Positions 1 to 10,120 of a DNA stretch of 64,000 bases are shown here, one piece after another; the stretch's first letter is position 1; the number at the start of each line of letters is the position of its first letter. The notes beneath the pieces were generated by a model that saw only the letters and a list, made by a program, of their open reading frames with translations, was not told the DNA's origin and searched no databases. Origin of the DNA: Agapetus fuscipes (taxonomy: Eukaryota; Arthropoda; Insecta; Trichoptera; Glossosomatidae); contig OX637332.1 in assembly GCA_951799405.1 (NCBI GenBank), forward strand, positions 30,170,832 to 30,234,831, given 5' to 3'. Both the position numbers and the translations under genes were made by a program.

Positions 1-3
1 GCT

Positions 4-212
4 ATTATGTGTTCTGAGAGATGTCTGGAGTCCATATTATGAGAGAAACAATCACTTTTCCCCTTTTATGTGGTTTTTTAGTCTATTCCTGGGTCTTTGA
101 TTTGCACTTTTTTTTACACTTTAGGCACTTTCTACTCTATGGTCGCTTTTTCCCCATTTCCTGTTCCCTATTTCCAGTTTCCCCATAACCCGGTCGCAAT
201 TTGTCATAAAGC
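4..212 (+). repeat. Left inverted terminal repeat of the DIRS element
   Basis: From about 16 to 212 this matches the reverse complement of 4747-4945 almost base for base. The outermost dozen bases differ between the two ends, and each version reappears in the internal complementary region. Confidence 0.85.
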
Positions 213-473
213 GTCATTTTCCCCTTGTGGTCACATGTCAGTTGATTTTATCTTCGAAAATTTGAGTGAATTGACAATATTCCTGGGCAAAAACATTTAA
301 AAGAGTGTTATTTTACCATCTTGTGTCCTTGTGAACAATTAAAAACTAAAACAGGTGATATTGTGGTGGTTAAAAGTTCGCATACGTATTTTTGTTGGTT
401 ATGCCACGCTGTCATATTTACGAAAAACGTTTTTCGTTATTTTAACGGAGTTTTTACTTTATATAACATCAAA

Positions 474-1408
474 ATCAATGTTATGAGTTGTGATAACAAT
501 AAAGGGCAACCTCTCGCCGAAATCTCACAGGATTCAGGTGATGCGTCACTAAAACGCGGATATGACACTTCGGAATCAGGTTCACCGCCGCGGCGTCAGA
601 AACGGCGTCAGAAACGGCTGAGGGTTGTCTTGGACCCAAGGATAGATTTGGTTTCCCACATCGTGATGCTGACGAACGCAGTTTTCGGTGACTGGCCCGC
701 CAGTTCTATGGGAAATCTCGTTGAATCGGCGGCAGGAAACTCTTCCAGCAACTTCCTCTAACAACCTTCGGGACTGGAAGAGAATGAGGAGGCCCAGGAA
801 GAGCTACTGCTGAGCTTCCAGGAAGCCGCCACAACGGTGGAAGAACCAGCTCACCCCAAGGCCAAGAGCAACAGGGTCGAAGCGCTCCAAAGGCTCCAGC
901 ACTTCGACAGTGAAAACTGGACCGGAGTAAGGTACGCCGAGGTACAGAAAAAGTACCTGGCAGAACCGGCGTTCGTCGACCTGGCAGTGAACGATGAACT
1001 TCGCCAGTGCGACGTAAGCTCCCCTATTCAGGCGAGCGGTCGTTTGCAGCCATGTCCCACGCCCTCCTCATCCAGAAAGAGGAGTTCCAGTCTGGGCTTC
1101 AAACCTTGGTCAACTGGGGAGCCCGGAGCGACACGACCTTGGTGAGGAAAGCCCTTTTCGAAAAGGTCAAAACGCTGTTCGCTCTGGACTCGCCATACCA
1201 GAAAGTCTCGGAAGACATCCTCCAGATGGTATGGGGGAGGCGGACAGAGGCCCTCAAGTTCCGCAGGAAAACTGTGCTAGGGCATGTTAAGGAAGAGCAT
1301 GTGAGAGGGGTTAAACAAATTCCCGCCGAGTACCGAACACTTGTTTGGCAAAGACAGTCTTACGTCTTTTTTGCTCTAGAGTGGGGACCACCGACAAATT
1401 GTCAGTGA
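474..1408 (+). pseudogene. Decayed DIRS gag-like ORF1
   Basis: Fragments in different frames read as one gag-like protein. A basic segment rich in Arg, Gln and Lys follows an ATG near 481. The motif HFDSENWTGVRYAEVQKKYL, typical of insect DIRS ORF1, is at about 900-960 in a second frame. A third frame carries the C-terminal part from about 1007 to 1408, with LALDSPYQ-like and KFRRKTVLGHV segments. At least two frameshifts (near 760-840 and near 1005) break it. The function by family is a nucleic-acid-binding structural protein. No intact product can be made from this copy as read. Confidence 0.6.
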
Positions 1409-1630
1409 AGACCCAGCACCTCATCGAAACCGCACGTTCCAGTACAGAAAAGGAATCAGTTTTTAGAGGGCAGCAACGACCCACTGCGGAAAGCAATCGA
1501 GGCCTTAGAGACGCTCCAAATTTCTCTTCAAGAGGAAAAAGGGCAGGGAATAACACACGGTCAGGAAATCTCAAAGGAGACAGAAGGAGGCATCCACGAA
1601 AATGACAAGAAACCATTTCGCGGAGGATGC

Positions 1631-3726
1631 TTGAAGTCCTCCCTACAGGTTTGGACGTCACTCGGAGCACCAAACCACATCCTGAAGATGATAATCGGAG
1701 TAAGAATACCTTTCATCTCAATTCCCCCTCTGATATTACCACACAAAAAGACCTTAATGCTATACCAGACGAGTCCTTCACCCGAAATGGACTCTCAAAT
1801 AAAGGAAATGACCGAATTCGGCGTTATAGAGGCCGCGGAGTCATCTCCCAGCTTCTTATCAAAAATTGTTCCTAACACCCAAATCGGACCGTTCCTCGAG
1901 AATGATTTTCAACCTGAAATCGTTAAACTTCTTCCTGGACCCGGTTCCGTTCAAACTCATAGCCACTACAAAGTGCCAGAGTTTCTGCAGCCAAACAATT
2001 GGTTGTCGAAAATAGACCTATCGCAAGCCTTCTTTCATCTCCCAAGTGCACAGAAACATTGGAGATTTTTGCGACTGGTCTATCGAGGAGAATTACTTCA
2101 GATGACAAGTCTGCCCTTTGGCCTTTCATCTGCCCCCAGAATGTTTGCAACCCTTACAAATTGGGTAGCCCAACTACTGCGGCGACGAGGTATTCGGACA
2201 ATCGTTTATCTCGACGACTTCCTCCTTGCGAACCAATCCAAGGACGATCTTTGTCGGCAATCGCATCTAGCAGTAGATATCCTACAATCTCTGGGGTGGT
2301 ATGTAAATCTCCAGAAGTCAGTGCTCTTCCCCACTCAACAATTAGAGTACTTGGGAATCGTTTGGGACACGCACAACAATTGCAAATTCCTTTCTTACCG
2401 GAAGCAAGAGGCATTGCGCCACTCGCTTCGAGCAATACTGACTTCTCGAAAATGGTCCTTAAAACTGGCGGAAAGTCTCCTAGGAAGACTAAACTTTGCC
2501 AGCTTCATGGTCGCCTCCACTGCAGACAATTGCAGATAGCGAGCAGGCCACTGAAGCACCTGTCACCAAGTAGGTCTTTCTTACCGGAAGCAAGAGGCAT
2601 TGTGCCACTCACTTCGAGCAATACTGACTTCTCGAAAATGGTCCTTAAAACTGGCGGAAAGTCTCCTAGGAAGACTAAACTTTGCCAGCTTCATGGTCGC
2701 CTCCACTGCAGATAATTGCAGATAGCGAGCAAGCCACTGAAGCACCTGTCACCAAGAGGGTCCATACAAATGACCGAGGACAGCTTACAAGAAATAGAGT
2801 GGTGGATAGGGAATGCGAACGAATCAAGTTCCATCCACAGGGAAACCTTCGGACATTTCTTGACAACAGATGCGTCAGACTTAGCTTGGGGAGCAACTCT
2901 GGACGACTTGATGCTGTCAGGACAGTGGACCGTTCAACAAAAGAAGTAGCACTCCAACCGAAAAGAGTTGTTCGCTGTTTTTGCAACCCTGCAACGCACA
3001 GGGCACGACCTTTCCGGCTCCGAAATTCTGGTACAATCAGACAACAAGACAGTAGTCGCCTACATCCGCAAGGAAGGGGGCACCAGATCCAAAACACTCC
3101 TAAATCTTACCCGAGATCTGTTGACTCTGGCAGACCAATGGGAAATCTCGCTAACAGCGCAGTACCTACCGGGAAGATACGGAGACGCGGATCACCTATC
3201 AAGAGGAAGAGCCCCTCCAGAGTGGCATCTCTTACCAATAGCAACGAAGGCCATTTTCAATCATTTCGGAGTACCAGATATAGACCTGTTCGCATCTACC
3301 ACGGCACACATGAGTTCAACTTACGTGTTCAGAGACTCCACAGACTCATGCGCAATCTTTCAAAACGCCTTCAGTCGGCACTGGCTCAACAATGCGGGTC
3401 GGATATTTCCTCCGCCAAACCTTATACCGAGGATCCTGAGGCACCTAAACGGGGCGACCGGAACTTACCTACTCGTGGTCCCGAGGTGGCAGAGGGTCTT
3501 CTGGCGACCAGACTTAATTCGTCGATCACTCGTACCTCCGATGCAATTACCGAACCTGGTGTCAGTACTAATCAACACATCAACAGGCAATCCACCACCC
3601 AGGATTCAGGATCTAGAAATGGAAGTGGGGAAAATTGGGACTGGGGACAGTATCTTAAATTCCTGGAACGCGGAAGAGAAAAGACTGTTCCTGTCAGGAT
3701 GGCGAGCTTCCCCACTCAACACATAA
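1631..3726 (+). pseudogene. DIRS pol: reverse transcriptase, RNase H and MT-like region (frameshifted)
   Basis: The reverse transcriptase spans about 1740-2480. Visible motifs are KIDLSQAFFHLP, SLPFGLSSAPRMF, the catalytic YLDDFLLA and LEYLGIVWD. The segment at about 1877-1965 reads correctly only one frame over (MIFNLKSLN, DPVPFKLI), so two compensating indels lie inside the domain. RNase H follows in another frame, with DASDLAWGA, VQSDNKTVVAYI and DADHLSRG. Its only interruption is an in-frame TAG at 2947-2949. The stretch PDIDLFAS...FPPPNLIPRIL (about 3270-3440) matches the DAM-like methyltransferase region of DIRS pol. A tandem duplication at 2391-2756 lies between RT and RNase H and shifts the frame. 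The element needs this polyprotein to copy its RNA. This copy looks inactive. Confidence 0.85.
2391..2756 (+). repeat. Tandem duplication of about 180 bp inside DIRS pol
   Basis: The block at about 2391-2570 recurs at about 2578-2756 with only a few substitutions. A 7-base junction (taggtct) separates the copies. The first copy finishes the RT frame and brings in a stop at 2537-2539. Confidence 0.9.
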
Positions 3727-3799
3727 ACCTGCTTGGCAAAGATGGTGCCGCTGGATACTGGCGAATAATACCCATCCCAACACACCATCTCCTAATCAA

Positions 3800-4585
3800 T
3801 TGGCAAGGTATCTAGCGCAACTGTTCATTAACGAAGAACTATCATACAGGACTATGCTGGTACACAAGTCAGCCATCGTAACCTTCTGCAACGCAATGAT
3901 GGAAAAGAATGTCAGCTCAGATTTCCTAGTGAAATTAAATTTAAAAACATTAAAAGCACTAGCAATGGTAAAGATCAACCCTCCTAAGTCCCCTGTGTGG
4001 AATCGGCAGATAGTGAGAGACTGGCTAGTCAGGAACACTCCTCGATCAGATTCTCTCTATGAAGTTGCGTGTAGAACGGCAATCTTACTTCTGTTATCTT
4101 CAGGAAGAAGAGTACACGATCTGACCTTGCTAAATATCACAGAAGGAAACATTCTCGACGAAGGCACATCAATTGTGTTAATTCCATTCTTTGGATCAAA
4201 AACAGATACCCTCAAACACCTACAATCTAATTGGAGACTTCTGGAATCCAAGGAACACATCATCAACCCAGTCTTCTGGATAAGGAAGCTGATTGAACTA
4301 TCACGCGAAAGGAGATCAGGACAAAATCTTTATAACCTGTTCATCAGCACCCGAGTACAAGTGAAGGCAGCTGCAAGAACAATCATAGGAGGATGGGTAA
4401 AGAACACGCTAAAATCAGCAGGAGTAGAGGCCACTCCCGGCAGCACACGTTCAGCGGTCGCATCACTTAATTGGCTGGAGAACTACCCAATAGAAAACAC
4501 TTTCAGAAAATACTATCAGAAAGAGATGTTGAAACATACAGCTCCAGAAGATCTTTCCCTATTTCAACCAGTTAATATCAAATAA
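3800..4585 (+). CDS. DIRS tyrosine recombinase, open frame (261 aa)
   Basis: The protein starts MARYLAQLF and shows the tyrosine-recombinase boxes. Box A is LLLLSSGRRVHDLTLL, with the first catalytic Arg. Box B is GSTRSAVASLNWLEN, with the second Arg. A Tyr pair in TFRKYYQKE can supply the nucleophile. No histidine stands in the usual place before the second Arg, which I take to be normal for insect DIRS enzymes. The enzyme integrates the circular DNA copy. The frame is open from the first Met to the stop after PVNIK. The true N-terminus may start further upstream in an overlap with pol, so the first Met is a minimal choice. This is the best-preserved gene of the element. Confidence 0.8.
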   Translation: MARYLAQLFINEELSYRTMLVHKSAIVTFCNAMMEKNVSSDFLVKLNLKTLKALAMVKINPPKSPVWNRQIVRDWLVRNTPRSDSLYEVACRTAILLLLSSGRRVHDLTLLNITEGNILDEGTSIVLIPFFGSKTDTLKHLQSNWRLLESKEHIINPVFWIRKLIELSRERRSGQNLYNLFISTRVQVKAAARTIIGGWVKNTLKSAGVEATPGSTRSAVASLNWLENYPIENTFRKYYQKEMLKHTAPEDLSLFQPVNIK

Positions 4586-4611
4586 AGACGTCCCCGGTCA
4601 CCAGGAGATAA

Positions 4612-4735
4612 TAGACAGATCTCTCATAATATGGACTCCAGACATCTCTCAGAACACATAATGGGGGAGTTTTACCTACCATTAAAACTCTTATTATGTT
4701 TCTATAGATGTCTGGAGTCCAGGTAACCCCTACCT
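4612..4735 (+). repeat. DIRS internal complementary region
   Basis: Bases 4619-4664 are the reverse complement of the left terminus (about 4-50). Bases about 4656-4716 are the reverse complement of the right terminus (about 4930-4987). In the DIRS model this region templates the joining of the two ends into a circle. Confidence 0.85.
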
Positions 4736-4746
4736 GGTGTATTATG

Positions 4747-4987
4747 AGCTTTATGACAAATTGCGACCGGGTTATGGGGAAACTGGAAATAGGGAACAGG
4801 AAATGGGGAAAAAGCGACCATAGAGTAGAAAGTGCCTAAAGTGTAAAAAAAAGTGCAAATCAAAGACCCAGGAATAGACTAAAAAACCACATAAAAGGGG
4901 AAAAGTGATTGTTTCTCTCATAATATGGACTCCAGACATCTATAGAAACATAATAAGAGTTTTAATGGTAGGTAAAACTCCCCCATT
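4747..4987 (+). repeat. Right inverted terminal repeat of the DIRS element
   Basis: This pairs with the left repeat and extends about 40 bases further, to cccccatt at 4980-4987. The extension is the part copied in the internal complementary region. Confidence 0.85.
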
Positions 4988-5341
4988 TTTAATCTGCTCT
5001 TTTGTAACATTTCAATGATAGGGTAACTGCAGTGGTGGGGAATACGGTTGAAAATGCTATGGTTGTGTAGAGGACATTTCAAGGATCACTACCATATATT
5101 TTTTAGTTTTGGGAAAAGCAGTACCTCCCATCTTCAGGTGTAAATACAAAACAACATAGAATACAAATTTACATAGTTTTATTACGTGTTTTTTTTAGTC
5201 TTACTAAAGAATGAATAGCGTTATGACAACCTTTATAAAGTAGAAATCAATTCAATTTCCTTTAAAGAATTGATGTTTTACAATTTTAAAATTTTACTTG
5301 AATTTTTCAATCAAATAAAATACGTTGTTATGGGCAAGCAG

Positions 5342-5581
5342 TACCCTTAGTACGAGTTGCAAAACTTGAGTAATGTAAAGTTTACGGCAATTATTAAAGA
5401 GTGATTTTCCCCAAAATCTGCCGTTTTTGTCTGTTTGAACTTGAATTTCTTCATCACTGTAACTCTTTTTCTAAGACCACAAAGTGTAAGAAACAAAAAC
5501 GGCAGATTTTTGGAGAAATCACGCTTTAATATTTTCCGTAAACTTAACTTTTCTCAAGTTTTGCAACTCGCACTAAGAGTA
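5342..5581. mobile_element. 240-bp foldback MITE (family B, copy 1)
   Basis: The arms are inverted copies of each other, starting TACCCTTAGTACGAGTTGCA. The centre reads through CTGCCGTTTTTG and its complement. CAG flanks both sides (5339-5341 and 5582-5584), a 3-bp target duplication that fits PIF/Harbinger-like insertion at CWG. The second copy is at 33378-33618. Confidence 0.85.
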
Positions 5582-5584
5582 CAG

Positions 5585-6070
5585 TTATCCAGCGACCAAT
5601 CTCTTGGTTTTGATTTGAAATATCTCCAAAGATACAAAACATTTTTCGTATCCGTAATTTCTTCTTAAAAGACAGTGAAATAAAGCTATTTTAGTGCATA
5701 ATTTAGTATAATGTCATGAGTGACATATTTACTGTACTGCCTCACAATATTATGATTACAAAAAAAAAATGTTCTAAAATTAGACATATAATATTATTGT
5801 TGAATGGTAAATAAATGTTACAGACCAATGACCTCTTGTAATGTTAACAAAACATTTTTCTGCCTATGTGTGAGTGTTAACAAGGTCAACTACAAATATT
5901 TTTTTTAAGTATTCACCAACGGAAATTAATGATTTGAGTTTATTGATGGATAGTTTTATCCTATAAGAGAATTTTAAATGATATTTTCTGTGTAAATACT
6001 AAAGAAAAACGAAAAAAATCCAGATAGGTACTCAGAGTGCGGATCTGCATTTCGGCATTCTGGACGTTAA
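5585..6070. repeat. About 490-bp interspersed repeat, copy 1
   Basis: It aligns over nearly its whole length with 27638-28172. Shared segments include TTGAAATATCTCCAAAGATA, TATGTGTGAGTGTT and AAGGTCAACTACAA, and both copies end in a TGGACGTTAA-like block. It ends only about 17 bases from the predicted donor of flotillin exon 2. The family is unknown to me. Confidence 0.75.
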
Positions 6071-6087
6071 ATGTAATCAATAATGAC

Positions 6088-6254
6088 CTGGGCGATGCCG
6101 GTGACAGAGATGGGCACTCCCTGGCTGGTGTATACAGTGGGGCTCTCCACCTGCAGCGTCATGGTGTTGAGGGAGATCCTCTGCACCCGCTGGACGCACG
6201 GCCACACAAAGGCGCGCCCACCTGGCACCAACAGAGGCTTGCTGTAGCAGCATC
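6088..6254 (-). CDS. Flo1: Flotillin-1, coding exon 2
   Basis: The 167-nt exon encodes [20 protein letters not shown], then [18 protein letters not shown] and [16 protein letters not shown]. This is the start of the SPFH/prohibitin-homology domain of flotillin-1, a membrane-microdomain scaffold anchored to the inner face of the plasma membrane. The acceptor is TCCTTGTAG|GATGCTGC and completes a Gly codon split with exon 1. The donor CAG|GTCATT is weak but falls where the conserved VKIQGQN segment should begin in the next exon. That exon is not in the window; the DIRS element and repeats fill the intron. Cysteines near the start fit the palmitoylated membrane-binding patch known for the family. 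Confidence 0.88.
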
Positions 6255-6369
6255 CTACAAGGAGTAACGGAAGATATAGTGACATCTTAAACCTAAAATT
6301 GTAAGTTTCTGCAAGATACAACCATTGGGCCTAGGGTATGCCGCTAGCAAAAACGCAGACCACGGTCAA

Positions 6370-7305
6370 TCTAATCTAAATCTTAATCTAAGTTGCAAAG
6401 ATATGTATCATTTGAGATTCATATTAAATGCATTCCCACAAGCAGACACGCATAATTTCGCACTCACATGCTGCATGTGGACCTACAATACAAAAACCCA
6501 ATCTCAAATGAACATAAGCCATGCAAATCTTGCCAACCTTCCCTGAAACAGGGGTGACATTGGCAAAGTGAACCATTTTTTACAGTATGGGTGGTCAGTC
6601 TCATACCAACCTATAAGTCAATCAGTCTAAAAAAAAAAGTTGTATTAACATTTGTAATTCATCCTTCACAGAAGGTTGATTTGAGACTGACCCCCCGTGC
6701 TGTAAAAATTAGTTCACTTTTGCCAATGCCACCCAGGTTTCAGGGAAAGGCGGCAGGAGTTGCAAGGTTTATGTTTATGTGAAGTTTTGTTTATTTGTAT
6801 GCACACATGCAGAATGTGTAGGCGCGAACCTACATATGCCTGTCTGTGGGCATGCATTTAATATGAGCCTTAAATGTTAACAAATCTTTGCAGCTTAGAT
6901 TAATTATAGAGCAAAGCATTTTCACAAGCAAAGATGTATAAGTTTGCGCTTACACATCGCACGCTTAATCATAAAGAGCAATAACTCAAAAAATAAGAAT
7001 GTTGGGAAATCACGTTTGAAGTTCAGACAACCAGTACAACTTGTATGGGATGAAAAAGGCGACCAATGTTTTATCTCGGTCATATTTGTCTAAATTGAAC
7101 GGCTGTCGGATTCTACCTATTCTTCTCACATTGTTCTTGCCTTTTATTACATACTCTCGATTTTCCCAATTTTTGAGTTATTGCTCTTTATTATTTAGCG
7201 TGCGACATGCTGTACGTGACATAAACCTAAAATGAACATAAATCCTTCAACTGCTTTATTTCCCTGAAACAGAGGTGACATTGGCAAAAGTAAACCATAT
7301 TATAA
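6370..7305. repeat. Three adjacent copies of interspersed repeat family A (+, -, +)
   Basis: Family A is about 230 bp. It runs from a (TAATC)n/AAGTTGCAAAGAT end, through CACAAGCAGACACG-like and TTCCCTGAAACAGGGGTGAC blocks, to TGGTCAGYCTCATACCAACC. Copies here are at about 6370-6620 (+), 6625-6905 (-) and 6915-7305 (+), the last split by a MITE. It has no coding capacity. A SINE-like or MITE-like origin is unresolved. Confidence 0.75.
6958..7204. mobile_element. 247-bp MITE (family G, copy 1)
   Basis: The inverted ends are CGCACGCTTAAT...AAAGAGCAATAACTC. The 4-bp target duplication is ACAT (6954-6957 and 7205-7208). It is inserted inside a family A repeat. A 247-bp copy at 44085-44331 has the same ends and an ATTT duplication. 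Confidence 0.85.
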
Positions 7306-7611
7306 GAACATTACTCTAATAACATGGATATTTTGTATAGAATGTTGTCGCCGGTAAAACATGCCTATAAATAGAGCTGTCTGATTCTTATCACTTGACC
7401 TAATCAAATTCACCCTGAACTTTTAGCGGGCGCGTACAGTGCAAAGAAGTTGGAAACATTTGAAAAGTAAAAATGAAAGAATGAATTGTTTGAAACATCA
7501 TCTGGAATATTTTTATTTTAAAATATGATCCGTTTTTAATCTATCTTGCTTTCTATGGAGTATTTGTATTTTATTTATTCACTGGACCTTAACTATACAT
7601 CTAATTATTGA

Positions 7612-7808
7612 TGCTGGAGTGATGTTTTCCGGGATCTGTTTTCGTGGTCTGTGGGAGCTGGAGCTGGAGCTTTCAGACGTTTCGCCCATTTCTACGATGG
7701 GCTTCTTCCTATCGTAGAAATGGGTGAAATGTCAGGAAGCTCAAGCTTCAGCTCCCACAGACCACAGCAACAGATCCCGGAAAACATCACTGCAGCATCA
7801 TCAGCCGG
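7612..7808. repeat. Foldback element with hammerhead-like half motif
   Basis: The arms at 7612-7706 and 7707-7808 are inverted copies (GATGTTTTCCGGGATCTGTT and complement). The tips of the arms carry GGGCGAAACGTC on the minus strand, next to a GCCCATC...GATGGGC stem. This matches the 3' motif of the Penelope-like element at 13267-14547. Confidence 0.7.
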
Positions 7809-8027
7809 CCGTGTAATCCAAAAACTCTTATTCCTCTAAATTATTTTTGCTATCATGCCACAATTGCTAGCTATCTTTCCTTGGTTCTGAGCTCTCCTAC
7901 AAAATCATTATTCATTTCCAAGCTGCAAAATAACAACCTCTTTTCAAAATACAATCTATATTGCATTTTAAAAAAATTGCATCGCCTGCCAGAATTTGAT
8001 TGAAAAGTATGTATCTATACTTTAAGT

Positions 8028-8105
8028 TGCAAAGATGTATCTAATCTAAATCTAAGCTGCAAAGATATGTATCATTTGAGATCCATATTAAATGCATTTA
8101 TTATC
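8028..8105 (+). repeat. Fragment of family A repeat
   Basis: Two AAGYTGCAAAGAT units and the TTGAGATCCATATTAAATGC block of family A are visible. The rest is missing. Confidence 0.6.
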
Positions 8106-9104
8106 AACTAGGTTTATTCATTTTTATTTTCGTTCCCATCCTAGGATCCGTTTCCAGCAATGTTCATCCACCTTTTTCTCTATTCCTCCCGATCCAAGGC
8201 AATTCTTTGAGCTTTCACGTAGCAGGAACAGCACACATCTATAAATGGATCCAGCAGGAACTCCCGGCGTTTGCCCCCTCAATCATCTACTCCATTATGG
8301 TATACATGAGATCATCATCCATCCATCTTGCAATACGCCTTTCTTTATATAAAATAATGAAATACCAACAATGTGACATACGCAGCAAACCTAGAACTAA
8401 ATTAACAGATTTATAGCTCAGTTGAATAATCTTGTCTCCTTTAAGTTTGAAGCAACAGGTCATCAAGATCCTTGCAGGCTTACAACGATGGAGTCTTCCT
8501 AGAGTTATCATTGAGTAATCAAAACTTGGCTCGCAGCAAATTAATCAAAATACTTAAGTTAAGCAATAATTGACATCTGTTCTTTTATGTTGATCAGCTC
8601 CTGAAACATCAGCATCTTTAATAGCAAAATACTTTGTTTTAATGGAAGAATTCGCAGCCATAATGCAAGGAAAAATATCTAGATTTCTTCTATGAAGAGA
8701 CCTTTAAAAATGATTTAATCTCCTAAATGTGGCTCTTGAGAGTTGAGACTTCTGTAGAGTTGTATTGTTTTCTAGGAGAAAAATATGAGACTTTTTTGTA
8801 CACTGTTAACGTATCCAGCCGCCATTCCATTAGCGGTAGCCAGTACCTCCCCAGATGTGTCTTCACTTTCTTCTGTCTTTTCATCCAATACTTTCATCTC
8901 CTCAACACTTAACACTCTCTTCATGCATACTCTTCTCTTTTTCGAATTCAGCAGATTCCAGTCATTTGCAATCCCGCTTATTTGATCAAGCTATTCGTTT
9001 CTCGGTATTCACACAATTCAATTTTTATGATGCTTGAAGCAACTTAGCTATTATACTTAAAATTCAGCAAGCCGCCACATCAGTGCTTAAAAATATACAT
9101 TTTT

Positions 9105-9422
9105 TTTAAGAAATCCTGTGCAGGAGACTCCCTAGATTCTAGAGACTCTAGGGGTCTATGACACTTGTAGTAGTGCCGCAGAGGTGTACGAGCTTGGTCG
9201 TCGCTACAAAGCGCCAATACTCAAGCAAGACCCAGTTGCTGTAAGGCTGGATGGACCTTTTAGTGACCGGTCTTTGGTAAAGGCTGTATGAATTCTTTCA
9301 ACCCAGCGAAGAGCATATTTGGAAATATAAATGGTATATTTTTGTGCTCCGCCGGGATCCGAATCTACAACCTTCCATTTACAAGTCCGAAGTGTTGCCA
9401 CTGGACTACGGACCGGTCCAAG
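9105..9422 (-). repeat. tRNA-derived SINE (family C)
   Basis: Read on the minus strand, it begins ACCGGTCCGTAGTCCAGTGG, a tRNA-like A box, and has a decayed B box. The body contains GCTCTTCGCTGGGTT and GACGACCAAGCTCG. The tail CTCTAGAATCTAGGGAGTC ends in A-rich sequence. Other copies are at 20927, 30745, 32478, 33000, 54660 and 59716. Confidence 0.75.
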
Positions 9423-9616
9423 ATTTTGGTAAAGCATAAATTGTTGATTCTCCTGCAAAAAAAATCCTTTGGATGTGTGGCAAAAAGCAACTAGTAAAGC
9501 CTGGAAAGAATGACAGTACTAGGATGACCGCAGATTTCTAAAAGATTGTGAAAAGAATTGTTACAGCAAAATATCTTTATTTAGGTACAAAACTAGTGAG
9601 GTTTGTAATAAAATCT

Positions 9617-9740
9617 TACAATGCTATTCACAATACATTTGATCCATGGCTGATCTACAGATAATAGTTTTTATTAACAGAAAATTCCCTGTAGGCTGCG
9701 AATGAGCCATGCCTTTACTGTTTGAGAATATCACCGCTAG
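9617..9740. repeat. Diverged MITE (family D)
   Basis: It shares the order CTATTCACA, GATCCATGGCTGATC, TGAGCCATG with better copies at 54783-54905 and 61213-61334. Confidence 0.45.
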
Positions 9741-9749
9741 TACAAATCA

Positions 9750-10120
9750 AGATGTTTGTTTAAAGCACTCAGAGGAACGGCCCCTTCTTACTTAGCCGAA
9801 TTATGTAAGCTTGACGAGATTTTTGATAAGCGGTGCACTCTTCGCTCGGCGCAGAGTGATGCTATCAACAAGCTGAAAATGCCATCTCGACGGAGCAGAA
9901 CGGGCTTTGGGGATAGGGCGTTCAGTTCAACGGGACCGTTGTGCTGGAAACGGCTGCCTTTGAAGCTGAGGACGGAAACCAGCGAGGAGCGCTTCAGGAA
10001 GGAGCTGAAGACCACCATCTTCACAAGAAGAGAGTGAGCGGTGGGCACCCTTGGGGTGGCTGGAGCCACTAAACGGCGCCCAAAAGAAGAATAAGTCATC
10101 CAAATATATATATAAGATGT
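9750..10120 (+). mobile_element. LINE 3' end (CR1/L2-like), 5' truncated
   Basis: The reading frame at 9756-10037 encodes FKALRGTAPSYLAELC, then GFGDRAFSSTGPLCWKRLP and FRKELKTTIF. This is the characteristic tail after the reverse transcriptase of CR1/L2-type LINEs (LTYKALHGLAP..YL, DRAFS..AP..WN.LP). The stop is followed by a short 3' sequence ending in an AT run. Only the last part of the element is present. Confidence 0.75.

Larger units (their letters stand above)
4..4987 (+). mobile_element. DIRS-type tyrosine-recombinase retrotransposon, near full length
   Basis: The element carries reverse transcriptase, RNase H, a methyltransferase-like region and a tyrosine recombinase, in the order known for DIRS elements. 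Its ends are inverted repeats: about 16-212 pairs with about 4747-4945. An internal complementary region at about 4619-4716 holds the complement of the left end followed by the complement of the extended right end. The two halves meet at a shared ATT, and ATT is also found at 4-6 and 4985-4987. This is the layout expected for replication through a circle whose joined ends recombine into a trinucleotide target. Frameshifts in gag and pol show that this copy is decayed, but all structural parts remain. It lies in intron 2 of the flotillin-1 gene, on the opposite strand. The left end is only three bases inside the window, so the left flank cannot be inspected. Confidence 0.9.

Noticed and set aside
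2682..3815. 377-codon plus-strand ORF in the DIRS element
   Set aside because: It overlaps RNase H in another frame and resembles no known protein. The frame at 2716-3726 carries the recognisable motifs.
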